A stretch of 64,000 bases of DNA from Rhodeus uyekii (Eukaryota > Chordata > Actinopteri > Cypriniformes > Acheilognathidae). Below the pieces are notes generated by a model that saw only the letters and a program-made list of their open reading frames with translations, ran no database searches and was not told the origin of the DNA. Below, one piece after another: positions 10,116 through 22,479 of this stretch. The stretch's first letter is position 1, and each line of letters opens with the position of its first letter. The position numbers were made by a program, and so were the translations under genes. The stretch is taken from NCBI GenBank assembly GCA_037043235.1, contig JAWRVZ010000086.1, forward strand, positions 1,580,001 through 1,644,000. The letters are read 5' to 3'.

Positions 10116-10975
10116 TGTAGTGAAGGTGGACTGGTTATTAAGTAGACTTGGTCAGGGTGTGTCGGTAAAGACACGGAGACAGAGAACCCATTTGAATGAC
10201 TTTAATGTCCATCAAGTTCACTGGTTACATTGCCATAGATGGTAACTTATGGGCTTGTGTATGTGTGTGTGGTCTAAACAAAGGAAAGAAGAAATAAATG
10301 ACATAAATTAAGTGATTCTAGGATAACATAAAATTACCACATGCAAATTACTAGATAACATAACAGATGTAAAACTACATGGCACTTTAACACATTATAC
10401 ATAAATAATGTGAATCCTCAAACTTATTAGATTCGTGAACCAAATCTACATGCATACAGATCAATATACATTAAAGTGTACATTTGACTGATTCATCATA
10501 CATCTAATCTAACTAACAGTATTAGGCGGAAATATACTACAACAGCATAAACATAAGTATAAGTATACATAACGTAATACCGTTTCCACAACAACCGTTG
10601 TGCGGAGCCGCGGGTCTTTCGTGCATTTCTCTATCTGACATATAAACAACTCAGCGACTAATCTTGATCAGCAGCAACAGCGATATATTTATATGATGAA
10701 TAAACACTTACTTTGAGTCATTAACGCACACAACTCTGACAGGAAATAAGGAGAACAACACCACACGAACCGTCTCTCAACTATAAGGCGAAACAAAGCT
10801 AGAAAGTTCTGCACACTGTCATTGGACCAATGCTATGGTGCTATTGGCTGTCCGTCAGCGTGATCGGGCTGTGATAGCGTGATCAGGGCATGATCACTAC
10901 GTCGGCTTGTTAGTACATTGGTTGGATGGCAGTAAAGTTATCCAGCAGATGGCGATACTGACCTCCTCTTTAACA
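10116..10975 (-). repeat. 5' LTR of BEL/Pao element
   Basis: 860 bp. In element orientation it starts TGTTAAAGAGG and ends TTCACTACA. It is the transcription-starting copy and lacks six bases found in the 3' LTR copy. The target duplication ccgtt follows at 10976-10980. Confidence 0.95.
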
Positions 10976-11188
10976 CCGTTGATGACCTGATTCCCCGAGC
11001 GGCCGAGCCTCATGACCAGATTCCCCGAGCGGCCGAGCCTCATGACCAGATTCCCAGAGCGGCCAAGCCTCATGCAGCCGTGGCCCGACCCGCCAACGGA
11101 ATTCCAGGTCCACCCTGAACCGCCTCCAGACACCTGGGACCTCCCAGAGCCGCCGCTGGAGTTCCAGGACCTCCCAGGGCCAGAGTAA

Positions 11189-11553
11189 TGTCACGTTTAT
11201 GTTATTGTCACAGTATTCAGGACTCTTAGTTTGCCTTGCCCTTGTCACATGTTCTCTGTTCCTCATCTCACCGTCACCCAGTTCCCTTCATCACATATTA
11301 GTCACAGGTGTTTTGTGTTTCAGTTTAATCATAGCCAGCATTTAAGTTTTCCTTGTTCACTCCCCAGTTTGTCAGTTGTTAACGTTATCATTTATGTTGT
11401 TTCTCGACGTGTGGATGCCTCCCTTTGGTTTTGCACTCCCGTGTGCTGTTTTGTTTTCTGTTATATATTAAAGTATTTCTGTTTTGGACTCCGTGTCTCC
11501 ACGCTTGCTTTCTTCGCATCGCACGCCAGCTACACACACATACTTTGGTGACA
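11189..11553 (+). repeat. 3' LTR of gag-only element
   Basis: 365 bp. It starts TGTCACG directly after the TAA that ends the internal region and finishes GTGACA. The target duplication catac follows at 11554-11558. Confidence 0.85.
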
Positions 11554-12541
11554 CATACTTTGGAAAAGAGCTGCTTGGACATTCAGCTAGTTTGTAATGG
11601 AATGAAGGGGACTAAACAGATAGAAATGTAATATTTGATTGAACTGTTCTTTTTACAATTTGCTTTAATGGAATTTTGTTTTGAGAGGTAGTTGTTTGTA
11701 AATTTTAAGTTATATATTTTTATATATATATATAAATGTTATATAATAAAAAATAAATGTATATATAATTTATTCATTTGGGTGAAGTAAATTGAAGGGT
11801 CCTATAGGAATAATTCCTTGTGAGTTTAAAGGGGGGCAGTCAACCATCAAATTAAATCTGCGCTCTTCACTTCCAGCTGTCTATCATGACGGATGGATTT
11901 ATGAAACCTCTGCAGCTTATAAACACATTCTCACCAGCACTCGCTTTTTTTCCCAGGGATACGCTTACCTACAGCTGGTGGAGAATATAGTGGAAACAGC
12001 AAGCAATCTATTAAAATCAAGGAGTAGGTCTTCAGAACATCTTCTTTGTCCTTCAATGAAAAGTCCAGTGATGTTTAAAACTATTGGCTGGGAAAACAAA
12101 GCACTTAACTTCATCTGGGAATTCATCCAGCTCCTCTTTAATTGGTTTAGCATTGTGTAGGCAGAAATTATCATCGCAGAATAATGAGGGAACATTGGAT
12201 AACAGCTTTTGCAGCTCTTTACCGATGCAGTTTGTCAACATTCAAGTCTAAACCTTTAATTTTCACATACACATGGTACACGGTTTACAGAAATATATGA
12301 ATAATTCAGTTCAAGAATTAGAGCTGGCTAAAATAAAAAAGGTTTTCAGTTCTTTATTTGAATGATGCAAGTCTGTGCTAGTTTTTCCTGCACCACTTTT
12401 TACCTGGATTTGCAGTCTAAACTAAATGTAATACTTTGCATCTCTGAACTGTCTACTGCAAAATAAAATAAAAATCAAACATACTTTAAATGAAAACAAG
12501 TCTGATTTATTCCAAAACAAATTATTAATATAAACCAATTA
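11554..12541. other. unannotated DNA with a 122-codon open frame
   Basis: The stretch is AT-rich at both ends. Around 11790-12160 it is more balanced and holds a 122-codon open frame on the plus strand (from ATG 11792). Its translation (GPIGIIPCEFKGG... then LPAVYHDGWIYETSAAYKH) matches no family I know. It could be a conserved non-coding block, an exon or chance; I favour non-coding. Confidence 0.35.
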
Positions 12542-12598
12542 CAGTGGAGTTCGGTTATGTCGACGTCCTCGGGGGACCGAGCATTGAGATAACTGTTT

Positions 12599-13326
12599 TG
12601 TCACGACTCTGTCATTCCAGTTTGGTCTTTTCGAGTGTCTGTTGACAGAGCCCTGACACTGCCCCTTTATTGTGTCTTGTCATTGTGCAACCCCGCCCAC
12701 CTTGTTACCTTGTTTCCCTTGAGTGTTGTCAGCTGTTCTCAGCTCGTTACCTTTCCTCATGTGTCCCTATTTAATCCCAGTGTGTTTACTGTCCTTTTTG
12801 GTCTTGTTGTCGCTCTTGTGTTTTCCAATGGGCGGGGTCCTGCTGTGTTCTTGGTTTATGCTATTGTAACGGAGTTAAATGTTCAGGGAGGAAGGAGGCG
12901 GGAACCGGCAGACATTTAAAGACTTTAATAATCAAAATAAAACATAAATACAAAACGAAAGTAATGGTGGCGGCCCCTCGCGGTCGACCGCCGCCCACAC
13001 AAAACATAACAAACTCCTGGCCTGGTCCTCTCTCGTCTTCACTGTCGTCGCTCCTCCTTTTAAGCCTCCGCTCCTCCGTGAGACGAGACACCGGTGGCTT
13101 CGCAGGTGTCGCTCATTACCAATCACGCCACCGGCTCTCGTGACGCTCTCACGGTCCCTCGACCCCGCCCTGCTCGCCACAGCTATGTTTTAGGTTTGAT
13201 CTTGTTTATGTCATGTCATCTTATGTTTTCCCCCCTCGTGGGGTTTTCTTTTGTGTATTATGTTCTTTGGTCATTATTAAATCCTTTTCTCTGCAACTTG
13301 AGTCCTCCCAATATTGTGTAGTGACA
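12599..13326 (+). mobile_element. solo LTR (TGTCACG family), split by a second solo LTR
   Basis: It starts TGTCACGACTCTGTC and ends GTGACA. It resembles the solo LTR at 25114-25515 throughout: 'cctcatgtg.ccctatttaatccc', 'tgtgtttactgtcctttttgg' and 'cttgagtcctccc' near the end. Flanks tgttt and catta are no longer a clear target duplication. Removing 12865-13181 restores one continuous LTR. Confidence 0.7.
12865..13181 (+). mobile_element. solo LTR nested inside another solo LTR
   Basis: 317 bp, starting TGTAACGG and ending CGCCACA, with a perfect 5-bp target duplication gctat at 12860-12864 and 13182-13186. Related copies are the split LTR at 43064-44784 and an inverted degenerate copy near 45070-45335; all share 'ggcggc/gcagcagtccctc.cgg..gac.gccgcccacac'. 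This is the youngest of the three nested layers. Confidence 0.85.
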
Positions 13327-13732
13327 CATTTAGCATTTAGTGACACATTTACCCATATAACATATATTAACATATATTTTCCCACATTTGATCTGTAGAT
13401 GCAGATAATCTGCATGCTCAGATAGTCAGCGGGTTTTGTGTAAAAAATAGATTGATGTGTGTAAGATCTTTTTTTGTGTTAGATCACATTTCGAATTTCA
13501 AATGTTGCTCAGTGAACTAGGTATGCAAATTAGTCACGAAATAACCATGTGAAGTGGCGATTTTGTCCCTCTTTTGTGCTCGATATATCAGATATCGTCG
13601 ACATTAACAAATCGACATTAAAGAATCGAAAATACTAAGACAAATAGGGAGTTTGGAGGTTCCACTTCAAAAACGTCGACATAATAGGATTGGCGAGTTA
13701 ACCGTGACTTGAGATAACTGAACTCCACTGTA

Positions 13733-15348
13733 TTTTGTTTAAAAACTATAGAGCACAACAAGTAGTTTGCCTCACAAACAGTCAAATCAAAATATTCAAT
13801 ACAAACCATTACAAGAATCAAACCAGTGATAAAATGTAACAAAAACTGTATCACTCACTTTTATTATATTGAATCACCTTTCATATTCAACAGAAAAATG
13901 AAAATCATACAAGTCTGGAATGACATGACAAATAAACTAAATTTTCTTTTGGGTAAATGACTCTTTAAACATCCTGATGGCCTGAGGAAGGAAACTTCTC
14001 ATGAGGAAAATTGGCCTGTTCTCTCTGATACATAAAACAAATTTGCAGTGTTATGACTGATGCATCTGCGATTCAACAACTAACAATATGTACTTTGGAA
14101 TTTAACAAATGATCGAATTATACCTAACAAATGATGCGTAATCTCCCCATCTGTTTAAAGAAACCTGCTTTCCATTTCGTGACTGATTCATCTGAGCTAC
14201 ACTTCAGTAAGACATCCAATCTAGGGCACTAGAGGTTCGCCAAACACACTAATCATTCCAGCAACAACAACACACTCCGGTGAGGTCAGTGACCACCCAG
14301 TCACATTCGCTTCTGTGTGAAAGACAAAAGTAAAGAGGAGAGATTGAAAGAGAGAAGAAGAATTCCTTTAATTAACTGTTGACTCAGCCAATTAGCTCCA
14401 CAACACAAAGAGACAACTTAGACAACGATTCATTGTGCTTTTGCAGGGGAGGTGAATTAATTTGTTCGCCAAAAGTAAGAGCATGTGATGTTCACTTGCC
14501 TAAGTGAACCTACTTTCCTACATGCACTTCCTGAGGTGAATGCGAAAGGAAGATAAATTGCTCATATTCGACATTTTAAACATGCAATCAATTTGCTTCC
14601 CCCCTCCAAAAAAAATGAGCCTTGACAGGAACGTCTGGTTGGCACACTAATCGAACCTGCTTGGGGTTGTAGTGAGTTGGCATTCAAAAAAATTTGATTG
14701 TTTATATTGTATATTCACACATAAGAGCACAAATGCATGTGGCAGACATATGTTAGCAATTTTTCCATTGACTGAGTGGGTCAGATGGGTGAGATTTCAG
14801 AGGTCGGAGAGGTAGAGAGCTGATCAGAGGGAAGTGTGGCGAGAGATGTTGTACTGATAACACTCCGACAGCCCGCAGAGACTGATTTATAGCTCATTAG
14901 CCCAGAGGAATTAAACTCACTTCCCTTTGGCAAGCCGCATAAATTATGTTCCCTTTCCAAAACAATGCCCGCTCTGCCTAATTTCACCTCTAATGACAAT
15001 AGGTGCCGTTGTGCTTCTTTTATTAAAGACATAAAACTTCCAACTTTGAAACCAGACACATGGTTTGGGCCGCGGGACCTCATGATAAAAAATTCATTTA
15101 TCAACGGGGGTCATTAGGAGGTTGTGTGGTATAGTACTTATCTTAAGACAACTTTGAAAGGAAAAGTTTAACTTTTAAACAAACTTTTACTTGGAGCCAT
15201 TCACATTTGATTTTCCAAACTCTGGTTAACCCCTACTTTCCTGCCCACTCATCACTTAGCCATAAAGACAAACAACCCCTCAAGAAAAAGTTCAAACATG
15301 TATTGCAAGGTATTTTAATAAAAAATACATACATATATACAATATATA
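13733..15348. other. unannotated DNA, possible conserved non-coding block
   Basis: No gene or transposon is recognised. The stretch 14860-15115 is of high complexity and unlike the surrounding AT-rich DNA. It carries a 107-codon minus-strand frame without recognisable motifs and could be a conserved regulatory element. A cross-species alignment would decide. Confidence 0.35.
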
Positions 15349-16370
15349 CAGAGTTCGGTTATGTCAACGGCCTCAGGGGTTGCCAAAAAACGTTGAGACA
15401 ACCGTTTAGCGAGATAACCATCGAGATATGGATAAGACAGCCATATGGCAATTTATTTGATGAAGCGATTGGCATGCTATAAAAATATATGCACCAACTA
15501 ACAACAGAGATTTACCAGTATACAATAAAAAACACCTTCGATTCTCGATACAAACCTTTAATTATATTCTCCAACATTGCAAACACAATTTCGATCACAG
15601 CGTAAACAGTCACAACATATTCGTGAGGTCATCACGCTGTACTAGATTGCATACTTTCTTCTGCCTGTCTAATGTGCTTTCTCAACAAATTCGGCTTCGT
15701 CCCGTCTTTTAATAAAACTTTAATCTGTTCTTCAATCCACAGCAGCGCTGAGCAGAGTCAGAACCAGAAACAGGGATGTGTTTGTGTGTGTGTGCGCATA
15801 TGTGTGGCTGTACTAGATTGCATACTTTTTTGCGTTCTGTCTGTCTAACAAATATACCCGCGTATTATCACCAATAAACGGCTTTAACCAGCCTTGGAAT
15901 TCAGGGTTTGATTCCCACTCCTTCCTGTATTTTTGGATGTACAGTTTTGACTGAGACATGATAAGCAAGCCAGCTAGTTAGCTTTTGTCACAGACAGGCG
16001 CACACACACAGTGGACGAGAGTACGTGACTGAGGCTGTGTGAGTCAAACAAATACAGTGATTTATATTTGTGCAGTGATTTAATTATTTTTTAGACAAAG
16101 AACATTTGACCTGCATCTGGGCCTGCATCTGCGCGAGGACCACGATCCACGTGCAACACGAACTCACGCATGCGCAATGAACTCTCAGTCACGAGATAAC
16201 CATGTGAAGTGGCGTATATGTCCCTCGTTTTTGCTCGAGATACTAGGATTCGGCAACATGACAGAATCGACATAACCCACAAGAAAATAATGAGACAAAT
16301 AGGGAGTTTGGCGGTTCCACTTCAAAAACGTTGACATAATAGTATTGGCGAGTTAACCGTGACTCCACTT
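15349..16370. mobile_element. second copy of the pogo/Tigger-like family, decayed ends
   Basis: The left end 'cagagttcggttatgtcaacg' is the TIR of the 12542-13730 element with three bases lost. The right end 'ggcgagttaaccgtgactccact' is the corresponding inverted end, also damaged. Shared interior words ('gataaccatgtgaagtggcg', 'gagtttgg.ggttccacttc') confirm the family. No transposase frame is visible. Confidence 0.7.
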
Positions 16371-18783
16371 CGTTTAAATTTTTGTGGATTTCCCATTAAA
16401 AGGTCCCATTAACTTTAGATTTACTCAAAATGCAATACACAAAAATAAAAATGAAATAAATGAATAAAACATGAAATATGAGGACATGATATGATAAATT
16501 ATAAATTAATATAATCAATGTGATATTGGAGTAAAATGGAAAAGGTGCTATTAACTTTATATTATAACTTTATAATCACTCAAAAGGCAATTGTCTATAA
16601 GACAAAGTACAATGATTAAACAAAAATAAAGTTAAAATAAAAATAAACAATCAACTGATGTACATTATACACTAATATATTCTGTTTTGAAGCTTGCAGA
16701 CTGTTACAACATGCACTTCTGAGAAAAACATGTTCTTGCAAAGTTTGGTTTGGTTCATGACATCAAAATTTGCAAAAACCTGAAGACTTGTGTTTCAAAG
16801 TCTGAAAATTCCCCTAGCACAGCTGTATTCTTTGTTCTCAGAGCTATGTCTCTGAAATATTCAGTGATTATTACATCTGAACAGAGGGAAATTCTGACTA
16901 CAAAGCATGGAAATAGCTTCTGCTAATATCTGCAGAATGAAATGCCCCGCCATAGCTTAAATGAGTTTACACACCAAAATAAACTTCAATATGTCTCAGA
17001 TTGTATGCCAGGATTCAAATGTGTGGCTTGCCAAACTACATCTGAAGTGAACAACTGAAGCTCTGAATGTTCTGTTAAGAATCAAAATGACCACGCTTGA
17101 AAATGTTAAACTTAAAAAAAAAGTTAAAAGTCCATTGTTAATACCACCCATACAATTAAATAAGAAAAAAACGCACAAAAAATGCCAATTATTACCATTA
17201 CTGTGGAACGCTGGGTAAAGGGTAAAAACTCAAGAGGTCAGGAGATCTTACAGTGGATAGAAAAGTCTATGAATCTATTTTCTACTCTATTTACAGTCAA
17301 TAAAATGTTGTGTACCAGCCAGAGGATCACTTGAGCTACATGAACTGATGAGAGGGTGCGTTTCACATCACATGACTGAACTTCTCCTGAACTCGGCACA
17401 GTGCCTGCAAATCACCGTCCTTGTAGAGTTTCAATGAATATCTTATGAAGTTAATCGCAGAACCACTTTGTAAAATTAAAAGATGCCGAGGCAATATAAT
17501 ACCGCTATTTGCATAATGTGCCAATTTCTCTTTGTAAATAGTGAGAGCTGATTTGCAATCTCCCATGAGCATCTGTCACAGCCCCTGTACTCCAGTCAAA
17601 AATTCACTGGGGAGGCCAAGCTGCACAATTATCTGTCATTTTTTTATTTATTCTCTTTTCTGTCAACCACTGTCCATTTGAATTTGCTTTTGTTCAGTGC
17701 ATTGATTTTGTGCACACATGCACACACTGCGACACAATCCGGTCACAGGCAATGTGCGAATGTCTCCGACAGGCCATACAAGATTCATTTATGTGCCAAT
17801 AGAAGGGCCATTTGAAACTTTTATTGTGCCATTAATAATAAGTGAGAGATGGAGAATTCAAGTCGTGGAACTTTGTAATGCAACAGCTCATGGGTAATAA
17901 AACAGAAATTCCCCACACCAAAAGGGTCAAACAATAGCTACCTTATCAGCTCCTGCTGTGTAAAGCGCCGCGGTATGAGAATTAATCACAGATGTATTTC
18001 ACAAGCGCCTCTAACGGACGACGCGCCATCTCTCAGCTCAACTGCCTGCTTGAACAAAACACCACATCGCTCTATACAAAGATATTGGAGCTATTAAAAA
18101 AGAAGAAAGGAATGAGAACATGTAAGGAAGGAAAAGACAGTCAATTCCACTGAGATGGAAAATCCAGTCTGAAGTAATGACAACTTGCTTTTGTTAAATG
18201 ACAATTAAGAAGGGTCACAGCAGCATGAGTCATCACAACAGATGAGCTTCCAGCATTACAGGTGTTTTAATTCACAGTTTAACCAAGTTTTGTATAGATT
18301 TATTATGCTCTAATGGTTCTAGTTTCTTTGTTCATTTAAATGCAAGACATCATAACAAATACAATTTGTCCTTCAAAATCTGTTTATATTTAAAACACAA
18401 AATCATGTGCAATAAGTACTGACAATTACAAAATGTATTGCTGCATATATTGCCAAAAGGAAGTGTTCTCAAACTGGGGTCCAAGGATATAAATTATACA
18501 GATAATTGTTATTGTTATATTAAGTATTATCATTACCATCAGTAGTGTTTTTAGTAAAATACTAATATATTTTATTAAACTATGAAAGCATATACTGTAT
18601 ACCGTACATAAATAATGTATAAACACATATTTACATGTACATTCTACATGTGTATACAGTATATGCTTTCTCAATATTACAGTTACATTATATTGTGTAA
18701 AATAAATTTTAAGTTAACAATTTTAATATTAATTAAAAACGTTTGATCATTTTTTCATGTACTCGTATGACTCCATGTCCATT

Positions 18784-18820
<37 letters not shown>

Positions 18821-20800
18821 TAATAATAAACATTATAATCACATCATTATTGTTTGTTACTGTTTCATCTTTTTATGGCAGCTCACAAGAGAATCATCAT
18901 GATTGGTGGTCCATGAATTTAAAAAGTTGCATGATAGATATAACCATAGCCAAACATAGTTTCATTTTCAGAGTAATAGTTGCTGTTACTGTTGTCAAAT
19001 GAGCGTCAATCTATCCATACAAATCCACTTCCTGCAACTGTATGTGTGACATTCGTGTGGTGTTCTGGATCTGTCATGGATGACATCCCCTCAGTTTAGC
19101 TGCTTATTACTCCTTGTGATTTGGCTTACAGCTATGGAAAGCGTATACTTCCTAGCTCTCTGTTGTCCAGGAAACAGCAACTGACATGCAATCAGTGCAG
19201 AGTTATTCAAGACACTCATGATAAATGAATCAGATAGCACTGCCAGATCCAGTTCAATACGTTAACAGCATTACACTGTTACAAAAAATAGCTATAGCTG
19301 AAAATCAGATTGGTCTGAAACTAAATCTTACATAATGCCGGGTTTCATATATTTAGTGAGTTGTGCATTATAGGCATAAAACAAGTGAATGTTTATGATG
19401 TCAAAAGGTTACGCATAGTTAACCCTTTGGTTCGTGATGGATTCAAAAAGATTAATGACTGCAGACTAGCATATGTACTGCTGCGCTATGCATATTAAAC
19501 AAGACAGTATTGTATGTATGCTAAGCAAAGTTTGTCTCTTCTCTGACTGGGTAGATTACAGGGGGACTGGAGCACTGTCAATGCTGTCAGGTGACCGCTG
19601 ACCACACACTGCCACAGCAAGAGAAGAAAAAAGTGAGTTTATTAATCTGCCTTATTTCAATTCACTGTGACCATCTGTGAGATTGGAGTCTAGGTTGCCC
19701 ATACGCCCCCCCTTTCCAAAAACTCATTTACCCTAATGCTCCTAAATCCAGCATGGATATGCCCGCTGGTCCCTGTGCATACACCTCATGTCATTCACGG
19801 CAGTGCCACAGCAGGAAATAAATTCAATAACAGGGGGCCCTTTCAACGTATTGATTAGCCTTTTCATCTGTTTCCATTATGAATAATTAGTCTACCCACG
19901 TTTGATTCAATACCCGTCCCAGGCTTTATTCAAAGAGCCGTTTAGTCAGACATTTTTAAAGGACGTTTATAGGTAAGATGGCTTTTAGGGGTGTGAATAG
20001 TTCTCTCTCTGGAAAGATTTAATCAAATTATATGTGTTATTTTCATTTACATGTAAGAATGGCACTGTGTCTGTGCAATTGAAAGTATAGGAATGGGTTT
20101 TCCACTTGTTTTGCTATCGATTTGTATTTTAAGCCATATTGAAAGAAATGACTAAGCCTGAGAGGAGGCTTTTGGCATCACTTGAAATTTCATTAGGGCT
20201 GTTTGTCAGGAGGCTGTGTGGTTGGGAATCATTTGTGTATGCGTTGAGGTGTGTGTGCGTAATAGCATTAGAGCTCTACTGGCAGCACCGCTGGGCTCCC
20301 ATAACTGACTGAGAGAAATGGCACAAGAAATAAAAGCTCTCCGTGACATTGACCTTACTGCCCTTTCAGTAAAACTAGCAACACAATTTCTGCTGCTGTC
20401 TGTGCATGCTTACAACACTTCGAACGCATGGCCATTTAATTGTTTCTGTTTCTGAAACCTTTATTTCATCTTTGAAAGAAATTAATAAATGAATGAAACA
20501 TGTATTCATATAAACCTGATCAGTCTGAACACCCCAGATTTTCGACAGAACAAAAAATGCAGTCAATATCGACTCAATAGCGATTTTGTCTCAATAGATA
20601 AAAATCAAAAGTCATTTATAAAATCAAAAATCATATTAATCAAAATATTAAACCTGCATTTATACATTCAATAAAAAGGTAGCAATTTTAATTGCCTAAT
20701 TTTAGTTTTTTTATTAAATATTTAAATATTAATATTTTCAAATATATTTAATAGGGTCACCCATATTTAATAGGCACATTTATAAAAAAACACTTAAATT
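16371..20800. other. gene-free AT-rich DNA with candidate conserved non-coding blocks
   Basis: There are no coding regions, tRNA genes or transposon termini. Two stretches stand out by balanced composition and lack of repeats: about 17340-18065 and about 19690-20350, both rich in homeobox-type words (taat, attaatcac, gaataatt). Such blocks in fish gene deserts are often developmental enhancers, but this is inference from texture only. A microsatellite lies at 18787-18829. Confidence 0.35.
18787..18829 (+). repeat. (AAT)n microsatellite
   Basis: About ten taa units with one interruption (aacaat). A simple repeat, probably length-polymorphic. Confidence 0.95.
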
Positions 20801-20859
20801 CCCTGTTTGAACTAAGGCCTAATCCTGGCTTAATCTAAGTCTTCTCTGTGAAACTGACT

Positions 20860-21115
20860 TAAATAGTAATACTTTTCAGCAAGGAAGCATTAAAATGGCC
20901 AAAGGCAACAGAAAGATTTTTAAATTGTTACATACAATTTGTAATTTAAATAAATGCGGTTCTTTAGAACATTCATCAAAGAATCCTGAAAATTTTGTTA
21001 TCACAGTTTCTTCAAAACTACTTTCAACAATAATAACAAGAAATGTTTCTTGACCATCATATGTTTCTTTAAGGATGACGCAACACTGAAGAGTAATAGC
21101 TGCTGAAAAATCAGC
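20860..21115 (-). repeat. common cyprinid interspersed repeat, part 1 (split by DIRS)
   Basis: The text around 'tttctttaaggatgacgcaacactgaag' and 'gctgctgaaaaatcagct' belongs to a very abundant zebrafish/carp repeat whose other half continues at 25718 ('tttgccattatagcaac'). The decayed DIRS element therefore landed inside it. Another copy in the opposite orientation is at 62590-62905. Family membership is from memory. Confidence 0.6.
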
Positions 21116-21296
21116 TTCCCTTTCAAGGGAACTTGCACTGCGTCCAAGCGCTGTGGGAGCACCTCTGTGTGAATGCATTATGAGGCACGTATGCAATCTA
21201 ACCAATCGTGTGAGAGGACATCAGAGCGGGTGACGTCACGAACCAGGAATCTATAAATCTATAAATGCATGCCATGTCAAACAGCCGGCAGCTTCT
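21116..21296 (+). repeat. left inverted terminal repeat of decayed DIRS
   Basis: Begins 'ttccctttcaagggaac' and ends near 'cagccggcagc'. It contains TGACGTCA (21232-21239) and TATA-like words (tataaat) and pairs with 25521-25700. Confidence 0.75.
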
Positions 21297-21505
21297 GTGT
21301 CTTCAGTAGCGCTGTATGTGATCTGTCTGTCATATTTATTGTTGTTTCGAGAGCGCTGTCTGTGTGTCACTATAACAGCTACGCACTGAAAACGCTCCGC
21401 TCACGCCTGCCGCTCTTTGAGGAGAGCGTTCAGGCTCGCGGTCCTCACAGTTCTGGTCCCGCTGCAGCCAAGGCTCAGCATCGATTCAGAGCCTAGGGAT
21501 CGCAA

Positions 21506-21817
21506 ATGGATCTGTCGGAGGGGTTTGAGATGGGCACTGCCCTATCTCTGCCCTCACCCGTCTCAGTGTCCGCCCGGAAACATTGCGGCACCGGGATGCT
21601 CGCCCCTTTGAGGAGGGCTCCTGAACTTCCAGTTCCGGTGTTCCCTGCTGGTTGCTCAGAAAACCCAGAGACTAGTCTTAAGAGACTTGTTCCCTTAGAA
21701 GAATTTCTGAGAGAGTGTGATTCTTCTGCTGAATTCAGAGTGGGTCCTGTTCACAAACAAGTAGACTTCTTTGGGTCTGGCCCACCCAGAATTAGGGGGC
21801 TTCTACCCACAGTGTGA
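21506..21817 (+). pseudogene. DIRS Gag fragment
   Basis: A 103-codon remnant lies in the position where DIRS elements carry their first frame, downstream of the left terminal repeat. A partial echo of the same text recurs at 22230-22300 ('gtccgc.cagaaa.attgcgg.accg'), suggesting an internal duplication or rearranged gag segments. It lacks the N-terminal Cys/His cluster seen in the intact element at 54093. Assignment rests mainly on context. Confidence 0.45.
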
Positions 21818-22479
21818 CCCCCGAAGAGGTTCTGGCTACGGAATAGGAAGTATAAATCTGATGGGGTAAGGGGCATTAGTTTATGTTCCCCTCCCAGACA
21901 GAGAATCAGGTTTCTAAAGCTGTTACTTCACTGTTCTAGACTAGGATGTTCTAGGATGTTCTGTTCTAGGATGACTTTGAACCTCTGTCTGCTGAATGCC
22001 TCGTCTGCAGTGAAGGTTCGAAGGTCAGGTCAGTTGTTTCAAATCAGGTCCGAGGAATTATCTGCGGTTACCATACATCCAGGAAGGCCCCAAGGTCTGC
22101 TTTTGGGGAAAGGTACACCAATTCGGGCCCTTCCATTAGGTCTGGCCGCTGAGGGCTGTCCGCTGAGGGCTGTCCTCATCGAGGCCAGATTGTGTTAACC
22201 TCTGCCGACAGTGCCTGTCCTTCCTCGATGCCCTCAGTGTCCGCACAGAAATATTGCGGTACCGGTATGCTCTCCCTCCGAAGAGAGTCCTAGGGCCATC
22301 AGTTTGGTTGTTCTCTGCCTGTTCGACACTTCAGGGCACCGAGCTGACCGCCAATGACTCCAATCCCGAGGGTAGAGGGTTTTTTGGCAGCATGGAGACT
22401 TCCGCCAAGTATATCTCGAGGTAATTCGGATTCTGTTTCGGTACACACATCGAGTCAGTCCTATCGCCATAACAATATA

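Larger units (their letters stand above)
3403..10975 (-). mobile_element. full-length BEL/Pao LTR retrotransposon
   Basis: The element is 7573 bp with two long terminal repeats, 10116-10975 (5') and 3403-4268 (3'), starting TGT and ending ACA. The 5-bp target duplication ccgtt is intact. A tRNA-Tyr-type primer-binding site lies just inside the 5' LTR, and one uninterrupted 1921-codon frame fills most of the internal region. By eye the LTRs differ only by a 6-bp indel and an adjacent base, so insertion was very recent. All expected domains are present in BEL/Pao order, so this copy may still be mobile. Confidence 0.95.
2325..11553 (+). mobile_element. gag-only (non-autonomous) LTR retrotransposon, interrupted by a BEL/Pao insertion
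   Basis: Two direct repeats (2325-2683 and 11189-11553) start TGTCACG and end with ACA. They are flanked by a perfect 5-bp duplication, catac, at 2320-2324 and 11554-11558. The internal region holds a gag-like frame followed by short tandem repeats and ends at a TAA that abuts the right LTR; no protease, RT or integrase belongs to it. It should therefore depend on another element for mobility. The internal tandem array is broken by the 7.6-kb BEL/Pao element with its own duplication. Several differences between the two LTRs show that this element is clearly older than the BEL insertion. Confidence 0.88.
12542..13730. mobile_element. pogo/Tigger-like non-autonomous DNA transposon carrying nested LTRs
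   Basis: The left end CAGTGGAGTTCGGTTATGTC and the right end (complement CAGTGGAGTTCAGTTATCTC) form inverted repeats, each flanked by TA, as for pogo-type elements. No transposase is present. About 730 bp of the interior is LTR-derived (12599-13326). A second member of this family lies at 15349-16370 and shares the interior 'ataaccatgtgaagtggcg' block and the right-end 'gacataatag.attggcgag' block. Confidence 0.75.
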
